Shown: positions 7,045-12,928 of the stretch, piece by piece
Position numbering within the stretch: position 1 is the first letter of the stretch
Layout: the number at the start of each line of letters is the position of its first letter
Assembly (NCBI GenBank): GCA_009921785.1
Contig: RFXE01000026.1
Coordinates: 1 to 12,928 of the forward strand
Direction: 5' to 3'
From: Alphaproteobacteria bacterium
GTDB taxonomy: Bacteria; Pseudomonadota; Alphaproteobacteria; Rhizobiales; Beijerinckiaceae
Length of the DNA stretch: 12,928 bases
The notes under the pieces: model-generated
Told to the model about the DNA's origin: nothing
The model's database searches: none
Seen by the model: only the letters and a program-made list of their open reading frames with translations
Made by a program: the position numbers and the translations under genes

Positions 7045-8076
7045 TTACCGTCCGGTGATCGACTGGCGTCTCACGCGGCGTTCGATGATCGTTTGCAGGA
7101 CAACTGATACGACAATCACGAGGCCGAAGCAGAGCTGTGTGTAGAAGGCATTGATGCCCGCTGACACGATGCCGGCATTGATCGCGCCGATGATGTAGGA
7201 GGCGACGAAGGATCCGACGATGCTGCCGGTGCCGCCAAAAACAGAAGTGCCGCCCAAGAAGACCGATGCTATCGTGTTGAGCAAGAAGCCGTCGCCGGTT
7301 GTCGGCCAGAAATAGAAGCCGACGAATGAGGTCATCAATCCGGCAAAAACGGCCACAACACCAACAAGCATGAAGGCGCCCGTTTTTACGCGTACGACAT
7401 CAATGCCCATTAGCCGCGCGCTTGTCGGATTGTCGCCCACGAGAAAGACATGTGCGCCAAAACGCGTGCGGTTGAGCAACAGCCACAGGAGGCCCCCTAT
7501 GACAATGCACCAGAGTGATTGCACCGGAAAGCCGAAGGGCGCAGAATTAAACAGTAAATGACCGAGCGGGTAATTATCTTCAGTCAGGGGAACGCCCGTG
7601 CCATTCATCAAAATGAGTTCGGTGCCGCGATAGAGAAATGACGTGCCGATCGTGATGACGAGCGAAGGAATGTTCAAACGCGCAATCAACGCGCCATTGA
7701 TCCAGCCGCATAGTGCGCCTGTTGCAAAGCCGATCAGCAAAGCGATGTAATCGGGGACGCCCGCCTTCGACATGAGGCAAAACATGGCGGTGCCAAGCGC
7801 CATAATTGAGGGGAATGACAAATCAATTTCGCCGGTGATCACGACAAAGGTCAGAGCCAGCGCAATGATGCCAAAGAGGGGCGTTGTTTGCGCGAAGGCT
7901 TTGTAAATATCGATATCGAGAAACACAGTGGGGGCGGCAATGACAAAGCCAAGCCACATGGCAAGACCCACGCCGATAATACCGATTTGCGAGCCATAGC
8001 GACGCATCACGGAAGGCGGTGCTACGCGGTTGTCTTTGGCTTTTGCGGAGGTGGTGGTTTGCGATCCGGAAGACAT
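7045..8076 (-). CDS. Sugar ABC transporter permease (FrcC-like, CUT2)
   Basis: A 343-residue inner-membrane protein, last gene of the leftward operon, with a start supported by AGAAGGA just upstream of ATG 8076. After a polar Ser/Thr/Lys-rich N-terminus of about 28 residues it has multiple membrane segments, VITGEIDLSFPS (79-90) and a cytoplasmic loop GDNPTSARLMGI near 218-229, all typical of BPD_transp_2. It is the only permease in this cassette, so it probably forms a homodimer served by the single-domain ATPase, as in FrcBCA fructose-type importers. The ATPase stop lies 20 nt upstream. Its 3' end faces the SDR gene with 21 bp between stops and no recognisable leftward terminator. Confidence 0.93.
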   Translation of the reverse strand: MSSGSQTTTSAKAKDNRVAPPSVMRRYGSQIGIIGVGLAMWLGFVIAAPTVFLDIDIYKAFAQTTPLFGIIALALTFVVITGEIDLSFPSIMALGTAMFCLMSKAGVPDYIALLIGFATGALCGWINGALIARLNIPSLVITIGTSFLYRGTELILMNGTGVPLTEDNYPLGHLLFNSAPFGFPVQSLWCIVIGGLLWLLLNRTRFGAHVFLVGDNPTSARLMGIDVVRVKTGAFMLVGVVAVFAGLMTSFVGFYFWPTTGDGFLLNTIASVFLGGTSVFGGTGSIVGSFVASYIIGAINAGIVSAGINAFYTQLCFGLVIVVSVVLQTIIERRVRRQSITGR

Positions 8077-8096
8077 GTGAGATCCTTCTTACGATA

Positions 8097-8870
8097 TCAA
8101 TCGATGGAGCCAGAGCGGGCAACGCGATAGAGCCGTTCGATAAGCTCATCCATCGAGATTTCTGATTTGCGGTAAATACCGGCAACTCGACCGCGATCAA
8201 GAACATAGAGTCGATCAACAACCGGATAGACGTGGAAAATATTATGATCGATGAAGATTGCAGATTTGCCCGCTTTTTTGATGCCTTCCACGAAGTCGAG
8301 TGTCTTCTTCGTCTCAGAAAGTGACAAGCCCATTGTAGGCTCATCAAGGATCACGAGCTTCGCATCAAAGTAAAGCGCGCGTGTGATCGCGACACCTTGC
8401 TTCTCACCACCTGACATCGTGGTGACGACATTGTCTGGATGAACAGCGGCTGACGTGAAGCCCATATGTTGGCTCATCAAACGGGCCGCTTCCGAGCGCA
8501 TTTTATGCACATCAAGAAGGCCCCATTTCGTCACGGGCTCGCGGCCCATAAACATATTGCGCCAGATCGGTTGTTTCTCGCACAGAGCGCGTTCTTGATA
8601 GACGGTCTCGATCCCGAGCGAACGGGCGCGGGCAGTCGACCAATCATCAATGCGCTGACCTTCGAAAAAGATTTCGCCACCCTGATCGGGGCTGTGATAG
8701 CCCATCACGGTTTTAACGAGTGTGGATTTGCCCGCGCCATTGTCGCCGAGTAGGCCAACAATCTCGCCGGGATAAACGGAAAAATTCACATCCGCGAGCG
8801 AACGGACTTCGCCGAATGTTTTCGACACATTACGTAATTCGATCACGGGTGTTCGCGCAGCTCCGGACAT
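8097..8870 (-). CDS. Sugar ABC transporter ATP-binding protein, single domain (FrcA-like)
   Basis: A 257-residue single nucleotide-binding domain, about half the length of the fused ATPase at 1635-3158. Motifs: Walker A GDNGAGKST (42-50), Q-loop Q92 in YQER, signature MSGGEKQ (152-158), Walker B LVILDEP with D176/E177, and switch H209 in FIDHN. All catalytic residues are present, so two copies would give two active sites. This build matches the FrcA class of CUT2 ATPases. ATG 8870 is preferred because AAGGAG (8885-8880) lies 9 nt upstream; an in-frame ATG at 8888 overlaps that site and would add only six residues. It works with the downstream permease and the upstream binding protein. Confidence 0.94.
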   Translation of the reverse strand: MSGAARTPVIELRNVSKTFGEVRSLADVNFSVYPGEIVGLLGDNGAGKSTLVKTVMGYHSPDQGGEIFFEGQRIDDWSTARARSLGIETVYQERALCEKQPIWRNMFMGREPVTKWGLLDVHKMRSEAARLMSQHMGFTSAAVHPDNVVTTMSGGEKQGVAITRALYFDAKLVILDEPTMGLSLSETKKTLDFVEGIKKAGKSAIFIDHNIFHVYPVVDRLYVLDRGRVAGIYRKSEISMDELIERLYRVARSGSID

Positions 8871-8879
8871 CGTGTCTGT

Positions 8880-8885
8880 CTCCTT
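8880..8885 (-). promoter_or_regulatory. Ribosome binding site that fixes the ATPase start
   Basis: Reading leftward, AAGGAG is 9 nt before ATG 8870. The alternative in-frame ATG at 8888 contains the beginning of the site itself and has no upstream site of its own. Confidence 0.7.
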
Positions 8886-8918
8886 CATTCAGCGAGCGAT
8901 AAACTTAACTTCGAGAGA

Positions 8919-8946
8919 AGGAGAGGGGCCTTAGGGTCCCCCTCCT
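8919..8946 (-). other. Intercistronic stem-loop between binding-protein and ATPase genes
   Basis: On the leftward transcript AGGAGGGGGACC (8946-8935) can pair with GGCCCCTCTCCT (8930-8919) around a CTAA loop. The 12-bp stem has one G-U pair and one A-C mismatch. No T-run follows, so it is not a standard terminator. Its position just after the binding-protein gene suggests 3'-end protection or partial attenuation, giving more binding protein than ATPase/permease, a common arrangement in ABC operons. Confidence 0.55.
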
Positions 8947-8957
8947 AATTTGACATC

Positions 8958-8969
8958 GTTCTTAAGAAC
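8958..8969. repeat. Perfect 12-bp palindrome GTTCTTAAGAAC
   Basis: It lies 3 nt beyond the binding-protein stop codon and before the longer stem-loop at 8919-8946. It may be a small extra hairpin in the mRNA (GTTC stem, TTAA loop) or a chance palindrome. No function is assigned. Confidence 0.4.
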
Positions 8970-8972
8970 CGC

Positions 8973-9983
8973 TTAGCGGATTTCGACCGCCGCGAGCGGC
9001 GCTACCGCTGCGACATTCGACTTATCAACGAAGGCGCCCGCTGTGTTGATATCAAGACCCGAGAAGCCGAATTTCTTCGTCAGGCAGATATTCAGCATCG
9101 GGATATAGCCCTGAAGGAAGGGCTGCTGATCGATGACAAGATTCTGATAGCCGTCTTCGATCGCCTTAGCTGTATTCGGCGACATATCGAAACCAGCAAA
9201 GAGCACCTGACCAGGCTTCAACGATGCGGCTTTTGCATAGACCGAAACGTTTGATGTCAAACCGCCATGATCTGTTACAACGATCTTGATGTCAGCGTCT
9301 TTCTTCATCACGCCGACGAAGGTCGCTGTACCGGCATTCGGATCAGCATTGGTCGCAGAGTCGATTTCTTGATAGATGACTTTCGCGCCAGCCTTTTCGA
9401 AGGCATCGATCACGCCAACCGTGCGTTGACCGCGGTCGCCGCCCTGACCCTTAAGACCCCAGACGAACACTTTCTCGCCCGACTTCAAACCAGCACGCTT
9501 GGCTGCTTCCGCACCCAGAGCAAAACCGGCCTTATAGTTTGGCGCGCCAACATAGCCGAAGCCATTGGCGGAATATTTTTCCTGTGCCTTAGGCAAGGAT
9601 GTGTTCAAGCTCGTGAAGATCGTGCCTTGCTTATAGGCCTGATCGACAAGCGGATCGGTCGCATCGTCACCACCGAAACCGTAGGTCGCAATACCATCAA
9701 CCTTGGTCGCGATGGCTTGCTTGATCTGGGTCAGCATTTTGTTCGGATCCCAGTCAGAGAAGTAATAGGTGACTGTCGGTCCGAGATCGAGTTCAGCTTG
9801 GCGGAAGCCGTTATACACATTGTTCGCGAATACGCCGCCTTGCGGGCCGCCCGGGAACGCCGCAATCTTAACACCTTCACACCATTTTGCCTTCGGATCG
9901 GCTGCCCACGCACCGGTGACGCCCATAGCGGCCGTCATACCGAGTGTCGCGATCAGGCCGATTTTTGCTTTTCTTGAGAACAT
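8973..9983 (-). CDS. Periplasmic sugar-binding protein of the second importer
   Basis: A 336-residue Peripla_BP_4 type binding protein. ATG 9983 is chosen because GGGAGG (9995-9990) lies 6 nt upstream and the protein then starts with a clear Sec signal peptide: MFSRKAK, a hydrophobic core, and AWA as cleavage site near residue 27. An in-frame start at 10136 would put 51 residues ahead of the signal and run into the upstream regulator gene, so it is rejected. The mature chain has the alternating segments of a sugar-binding fold, including VDGIATYGFGGDDATDP and VLFAGFDMSPNTAKAIEDGY near the hinge. It is clearly different from the RhaS-like protein at 5194-6195, so the two importers probably have different ligands or affinities. 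The ligand itself is unknown. Confidence 0.92.
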   Translation of the reverse strand: MFSRKAKIGLIATLGMTAAMGVTGAWAADPKAKWCEGVKIAAFPGGPQGGVFANNVYNGFRQAELDLGPTVTYYFSDWDPNKMLTQIKQAIATKVDGIATYGFGGDDATDPLVDQAYKQGTIFTSLNTSLPKAQEKYSANGFGYVGAPNYKAGFALGAEAAKRAGLKSGEKVFVWGLKGQGGDRGQRTVGVIDAFEKAGAKVIYQEIDSATNADPNAGTATFVGVMKKDADIKIVVTDHGGLTSNVSVYAKAASLKPGQVLFAGFDMSPNTAKAIEDGYQNLVIDQQPFLQGYIPMLNICLTKKFGFSGLDINTAGAFVDKSNVAAVAPLAAVEIR

Positions 9984-9989
9984 ATAGAG

Positions 9990-9995
9990 CCTCCC
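9990..9995 (-). promoter_or_regulatory. Ribosome binding site that fixes the second binding-protein start
   Basis: GGGAGG, read leftward, is 6 nt before ATG 9983 and directly precedes the signal-peptide coding sequence. This decides against the longer in-frame reading from 10136. Confidence 0.8.
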
Positions 9996-10042
9996 TTTCT
10001 CAGGATGATCAAGTGAACGAGCCATCGCCAGCTCGCCGGTTG

Positions 10043-10058
10043 CCCCGTTTAAGCGGGG
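10043..10058 (-). other. Small GC hairpin after the regulator gene
   Basis: CCCCG and CGGGG form a 5-bp stem with a 6-nt loop, starting 1 nt after the regulator's TAA. No T-run follows, so it is at best a weak attenuating or mRNA-processing element in the 76-nt gap before the binding-protein gene. Confidence 0.35.
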
Positions 10059-10059
10059 A

Positions 10060-10806
10060 TTAGTTACGGAGTTCACCATGAAGGTCCTCCGCTGCGATAT
10101 CAAGAAGATGCAGCATTGCCGCGCGGGCATCTTCACTATGTCTCAAACGAATAGATTCAAGAATCTGCCGATGCGCTTCAAGCACATCCTTGTCCATTAA
10201 CTCAGAAGTTGCAAAAAATGCCGCGCGCAACGCCGCCTCAATGGTACTCGTCAATCCTTTGAGCACGATATTATGGCTCGCATGAATAACGGCGCGATGA
10301 AACCGCACATCTGCCTCATTGCATCGCGCCATATCGTGTGGCGTCGAGTTAAGCATATCGATATAGGCTGTTTCAATGGCATAAAGATCTTGGGCCGTCG
10401 CGCGTTGCGCCGCGAGCTCGGCAGCTGCTGGCTCAATAATACGCCGGGATTCAACAAGGCTTTCGATGAAAAGTTTATCGGCACGCAAATCCGGGTGCCA
10501 AGACAATAAATCCGGATCAAGCACACGCCATTCTTCACGCATGCGGACACGAATGCCAGTACGCGTGCGGCTTTCAACAAGGCCCTTCGCCGCAAGGACT
10601 TTAACGGCCTCACGTATTGTTGTGCGGCTTACACCGAGAGAGAGTGCCAATTCTGCTTCACCCGGAAACGCATCACCGGGATTAAATTCGCCGCCCAGAA
10701 TGCGCGCGCCCAATGTGCGCACGACTGACATATGCATCTTGCCCTTTGCGCCCGAGTCGGTCGCGGGGAGAGATGATGCGAGTTTAAGAGCAGCGCGCGC
10801 GGGCAT
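10060..10806 (-). CDS. GntR-family transcriptional regulator, FadR/FCD subfamily
   Basis: A 248-residue regulator. The N-terminal winged helix-turn-helix spans about residues 24-90, with FPGEAELALSLGVSRTTIR (47-65) as the typical GntR helix-turn-helix. The C-terminal all-helical FCD domain includes DVRFHRAV with D166 and H170, H212 and H233 as likely metal/ligand-site residues. FCD regulators usually repress sugar-acid or organic-acid catabolism and release DNA on binding a pathway intermediate. The start at ATG 10806 is supported by AGGA 5 nt upstream, overlapping the preceding SDR stop. A longer in-frame start at 10845 would overlap the SDR and is less likely. Being inside the operon, it probably autoregulates it through the promoter near 12830-12900. 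Confidence 0.92.
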   Translation of the reverse strand: MPARAALKLASSLPATDSGAKGKMHMSVVRTLGARILGGEFNPGDAFPGEAELALSLGVSRTTIREAVKVLAAKGLVESRTRTGIRVRMREEWRVLDPDLLSWHPDLRADKLFIESLVESRRIIEPAAAELAAQRATAQDLYAIETAYIDMLNSTPHDMARCNEADVRFHRAVIHASHNIVLKGLTSTIEAALRAAFFATSELMDKDVLEAHRQILESIRLRHSEDARAAMLHLLDIAAEDLHGELRN

Positions 10807-10813
10807 GATGGTC

Positions 10814-11590
10814 CTAATCGTGATACATAACGGATTTACCGCCATCGATCACAATGGCTGTGGCATTGATAAAAGGGGCTTCATCGGAAGCGAGGAAGAC
10901 AGCGGTCATCGCCACTTCTTCCGGCTTACCGATCCGCTTGGGCGGATGCATGTCATAAGTGCGTTGACGTTCAGCGTTCGGATCATCGAATGTATTCCAA
11001 TAATCAACCGCAATCTGCGTCTCTATATAGCCGGGTGAAATCGCATTCACGCGAATGCCATCCGCCGCATATTGGATGCCGAGTGATCGAGTGAGTCCCA
11101 AGAGTCCGTGTTTCGCAACCGGATAAGGAAATGTATTTGGAATGATCGCAAAGGAATGAACCGACGCAATATTGACCACCGCGCCTTTTTTATGGGCGCG
11201 CATACCGGGTAATACGGCGCGCGTGCAGTGCCACACGCCTTCAAGATCAACGGCGAAGCAGCGCTTCCATTCATCTTCTGGCATTGAGAGCGGATCATGG
11301 AACACATTGATCCCGGCATTATTGACAAGCACATCAATGCGTCCGAATTCTTTCAGCGCCTGATCAACCATTGCACGGCATTGCTCGGGCTTTGAAACAT
11401 CCGTCTTGATAAAGAGCGCCTTATGGCCTTGCGCCTTTAAAGAGTCCGCAACGGAGGCGCCGGTTGTCTCATTATATTCGGCGATCACAACATGAGCGCC
11501 TTCGGCGGCAAAGGCGCGTGCTGTGGCTTCGCCAATGCCTTGGCCTGCCCCTGTAACAATCGCGACCTTGTCTTTGAGGCGATTGGTCAT
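10814..11590 (-). CDS. SDR-family sugar dehydrogenase
   Basis: A 258-residue classical short-chain dehydrogenase: TGAGQGIG (13-20), E38 at the end of strand 2 (NAD-type), NNAG (90-93), S143 in NIASVHS and the catalytic Y156/K160 in YPVAK. The C-terminus ends GGKSVMYHD. ATG 11590 lies 5 nt after the dehydratase stop and gives the normal SDR N-terminus MTNRLKDKVAIVTG. GTG 11599 or TTG 11602 would overlap the dehydratase and are alternatives. Between a sugar-acid dehydratase and a regulator, a role as aldose 1-dehydrogenase or keto-deoxy-acid dehydrogenase is likely. It is not a close copy of the SDR at 6271-7023 by eye: the motifs are shared but the C-terminal half and substrate loop differ. 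Confidence 0.9.
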   Translation of the reverse strand: MTNRLKDKVAIVTGAGQGIGEATARAFAAEGAHVVIAEYNETTGASVADSLKAQGHKALFIKTDVSKPEQCRAMVDQALKEFGRIDVLVNNAGINVFHDPLSMPEDEWKRCFAVDLEGVWHCTRAVLPGMRAHKKGAVVNIASVHSFAIIPNTFPYPVAKHGLLGLTRSLGIQYAADGIRVNAISPGYIETQIAVDYWNTFDDPNAERQRTYDMHPPKRIGKPEEVAMTAVFLASDEAPFINATAIVIDGGKSVMYHD

Positions 11591-11595
11591 AACGC

Positions 11596-12768
11596 TCACC
11601 AATCGACAATTGTGCCATCATCCATGATGGCATTTTGCGTGTGATAAATTTCAGGCGCGAAAGGATGTGCCGCACAGACTTTTTCATCCACTTCGATGCC
11701 GAGGCCCGGCGCTTCTGGCACTTGCCAATGGCCATCGATCATTTTGATCGGGCCTTTGACAACATCGAAATACCAAGGCACGGCACCAACCATTTCCTCT
11801 TGAATGATATGGTTCGGCGTTGAAACGGCAAAATGGAGAGCCGCGACACCCGCAATTGGTCCCAACGGATTATGGGGGGCAACGCCGATTGAAACGGCTT
11901 CTGCCATCGCAGCGATTTTTTTCGCTTCAAGCAATCCGCCGCAATGGCAAATATCAGGCTGCGCAATATCGACAGCGCGCGACTGGAATAGTTCATTAAA
12001 TTCTATTCGATCAACCAAACGCTCGCCTGTTGCTATCGGTACATGTGTCTTGCCCGCAATCTCGATTAGCCCTTGCGTATCGCCAGGCGGCAAGACTTCT
12101 TCAACAAACATCGGTCGATAAGGCGCAAGCGCGTCGATATAGGCAAGCGCCGCCGCAGCTGAAGCGGGACGACCATGAAAATCAACCATGATCTCGATGG
12201 AAGGGCCGACTGTTTTCCGCAGCGCTTCCATCAACCGACCGACTTTTTCAACATCAGGCAGCGGCGCGTGATAATGCGTGTAGGGAATGAACACCGCTTT
12301 GAAGGCGCGATAACCTTTCGCAACGACTTCTTCCGCGCGGCGCACGAGAGGCTCTTCATCAAGTGATTCATAAACCGCGCGCATATCGCCCAACCCGAGA
12401 TGCGTATAGACTTGCACCTTGTTGCGGACTTTGCCGCCCAAGAGCCGCCATACCGGCTGATTGAGCCATTTACCCATAATGTCCCATAGCGCAATTTCGA
12501 TGCCGGATATCGCGCTCATGCCGATGACGCCTAAACGCCAGAAACTTTGTTTCTTGAGAATACGAACGAGTTGTTCAATGTCGCGCGGGTCTTTGCCGAT
12601 GATAAGGGGCGCAAGATCATCAATGGCCCCGGCAACAGCGCGGGTTTTCCATTCAAGCGTGGCTTCGCCCCAACCATAAAGGCCGGGCTGATCGGTTTCG
12701 ACGCGAACAAAAACCCAGTTCCGCATCTCAGCATTGACAATACGCGTCGAAATCGCCGTGATCTTCAC
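11596..12768 (-). CDS. Sugar-acid (galactonate-type) dehydratase, enolase superfamily
   Basis: A 390-residue member of the mandelate racemase/enolase superfamily, close in layout to D-galactonate dehydratase. Metal ligands are readable at D196 (VDFHGR), E223 (FVEE) and E249 (ATGER). Acid/base residues H198 and H299 (APHNPLGP) and E324 are in place, and the C-terminus DGTIVDW resembles GalD enzymes. The family removes water from an aldonate to give a 2-keto-3-deoxy acid. The start is GTG 12768 with AGGGAGGGG (12783-12775) 6 nt upstream. As first gene of the leftward operon it should be the most promoter-proximal product. The acid could be galactonate, arabinonate, fuconate or rhamnonate; specificity varies within this group and cannot be read here. 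Confidence 0.92.
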   Translation of the reverse strand: MKITAISTRIVNAEMRNWVFVRVETDQPGLYGWGEATLEWKTRAVAGAIDDLAPLIIGKDPRDIEQLVRILKKQSFWRLGVIGMSAISGIEIALWDIMGKWLNQPVWRLLGGKVRNKVQVYTHLGLGDMRAVYESLDEEPLVRRAEEVVAKGYRAFKAVFIPYTHYHAPLPDVEKVGRLMEALRKTVGPSIEIMVDFHGRPASAAAALAYIDALAPYRPMFVEEVLPPGDTQGLIEIAGKTHVPIATGERLVDRIEFNELFQSRAVDIAQPDICHCGGLLEAKKIAAMAEAVSIGVAPHNPLGPIAGVAALHFAVSTPNHIIQEEMVGAVPWYFDVVKGPIKMIDGHWQVPEAPGLGIEVDEKVCAAHPFAPEIYHTQNAIMDDGTIVDW

Positions 12769-12812
12769 GGTGAACCCCTCCCTGCCAAGTCCATGATCGT
12801 CTCTGCGACCAT
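12765..12812 (-). CDS. Possible 15-codon upstream ORF in the dehydratase leader
   Basis: ATG at 12812 opens a 15-residue frame (MVAETIMDLAGRGSP) whose TGA overlaps the dehydratase GTG as GTGA. Such overlap could couple translation. No good ribosome binding site precedes the ATG and the frame may be chance, so this is weak. Confidence 0.15.
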   Translation of the reverse strand: MVAETIMDLAGRGSP

Positions 12813-12827
12813 TTCAAAATTACAGAC

Positions 12828-12857
12828 TTGATATGATAATTATTTTTTATTTATCAT
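12828..12857 (+). promoter_or_regulatory. Putative rightward promoter at the right edge
   Basis: TTGATA (12828-12833), an 18-bp spacer and TATCAT (12852-12857) each match the sigma-70 consensus at 5 of 6 positions. It points towards the window end and overlaps the AT-rich dyad. The high AT content here raises the risk of a chance match. Confidence 0.4.
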
Positions 12858-12861
12858 ATAA
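12829..12861. promoter_or_regulatory. Putative double operator: AT-rich dyad
   Basis: ATATGATAA (12831-12839) and TTATCATAT (12851-12859) are perfect 9-bp inverted arms with an 11-nt T-rich spacer. Each arm extends to an 11-mer that is itself partly palindromic (TGATATGATAA and TTATCATATAA, both TNATNNNATNA), centred 22 bp apart, about two helical turns. It lies between the opposed promoters and covers the expected leftward transcription start. The FCD regulator of this operon is the obvious candidate binder, but that is inference. Confidence 0.55.
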
Positions 12862-12866
12862 TAGAC

Positions 12867-12896
12867 AGGCTAGGGGCGGACCCCAAACCTTGTCAA
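12867..12896 (-). promoter_or_regulatory. Putative leftward promoter of the dehydratase operon
   Basis: Read leftward, a perfect TTGACA (12896-12891), an 18-bp spacer and a weak TAGCCT (12872-12867) form a promoter whose start would fall near 12860, inside the AT-rich dyad. This gives a leader of about 90 nt before the GTG start. Confidence 0.5.
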
Positions 12897-12905
12897 GGGG
12901 AGGCT

Positions 12906-12928
12906 GTGATTAACGCGGAACTGGCGCA
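12906..12928 (+). CDS. Possible start of a divergent rightward gene (seven codons visible)
   Basis: AAGGGGAGG (12895-12903) is followed by GTG at 12906 and an open frame MINAELA to the window edge. The spacing from GGAGG to GTG is only 2 nt, so the true start may differ or lie beyond the edge. An upstream rightward promoter-like sequence supports a divergent gene, but nothing can be said about its product. Confidence 0.25.

Noticed and set aside
7823..8347. 174-residue leftward frame overlapping the ATPase and permease genes
   Set aside because: It is an out-of-frame shadow of two genes with full motif sets.
9267..9977. 236-residue open frame antisense to the second binding-protein gene
   Set aside because: It mirrors a well-supported gene with signal peptide and ribosome binding site; no motif or upstream site supports it.
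9984..10136. N-terminal extension of the second binding protein from an in-frame start at 10136
   Set aside because: It would bury the signal peptide 51 residues inside the protein and overlap the regulator gene; ATG 9983 has a better ribosome binding site.
10466..11038. 190-residue rightward frame spanning the regulator and SDR genes
   Set aside because: It crosses two confident leftward genes and has an arginine-rich, motif-free sequence.
1..12928. Mobile element, CRISPR, tRNA, toxin-antitoxin or defence system
   Set aside because: No transposase, integrase, regular repeat-spacer array, cloverleaf or defence domain was seen; all long genes are metabolic, transport or regulatory.

Overview
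This 12.9-kb window is a dense bacterial sugar-catabolism locus of alphaproteobacterial character, probably Hyphomicrobiales/Rhizobiales. That placement rests on FrcBCA/RhaSTPQ-style sugar ABC cassettes next to non-phosphorylating sugar oxidation genes, strong GGAGG ribosome binding sites, ATGA-overlapped operon genes and moderately high GC. It is an inference, since no rRNA or species marker is present. No mobile element, CRISPR array, phage gene or tRNA was seen.

Left part, 1-7023. At the left edge a leftward gene for a DHDPS/KDG-aldolase family lyase is cut by the window boundary. A 200-bp divergent control region with a dyad and 19-bp-spaced direct repeats separates it from a rightward operon. 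That operon encodes an aldo/keto reductase of the aldose 1-dehydrogenase type, a fused two-domain sugar ABC ATPase, two different permeases and a RhaS-like periplasmic binding protein. A perfect 12-bp-stem intrinsic terminator follows the binding-protein gene. An SDR dehydrogenase gene sits just behind the terminator.

Right part, 7045-12812. A leftward operon starts from a promoter/operator region near 12830-12900. Its order is a GalD/DgoD-like sugar-acid dehydratase of the enolase superfamily, a second SDR, a FadR-subfamily GntR regulator, and a second complete sugar importer of simpler build (binding protein, single-domain ATPase, one permease). The two operons converge with only 21 bp between stop codons. 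A rightward promoter and perhaps the first codons of another gene lie at the right edge.

Taken together, the genes fit uptake of one or two aldoses followed by non-phosphorylating oxidation. The aldose is oxidised to a lactone (AKR, possibly an SDR), the aldonate is dehydrated to a 2-keto-3-deoxy acid (dehydratase), and that acid is cleaved by the DHDPS-family aldolase or oxidised by an SDR. No lactonase is visible. The exact sugar cannot be read from sequence alone; L-rhamnose, L-fucose and D-galactose/L-arabinose-type routes are all compatible. I see no clearly novel biological system. The most interesting parts are the two divergent control regions and the pairing of two unlike importers around one apparent pathway.
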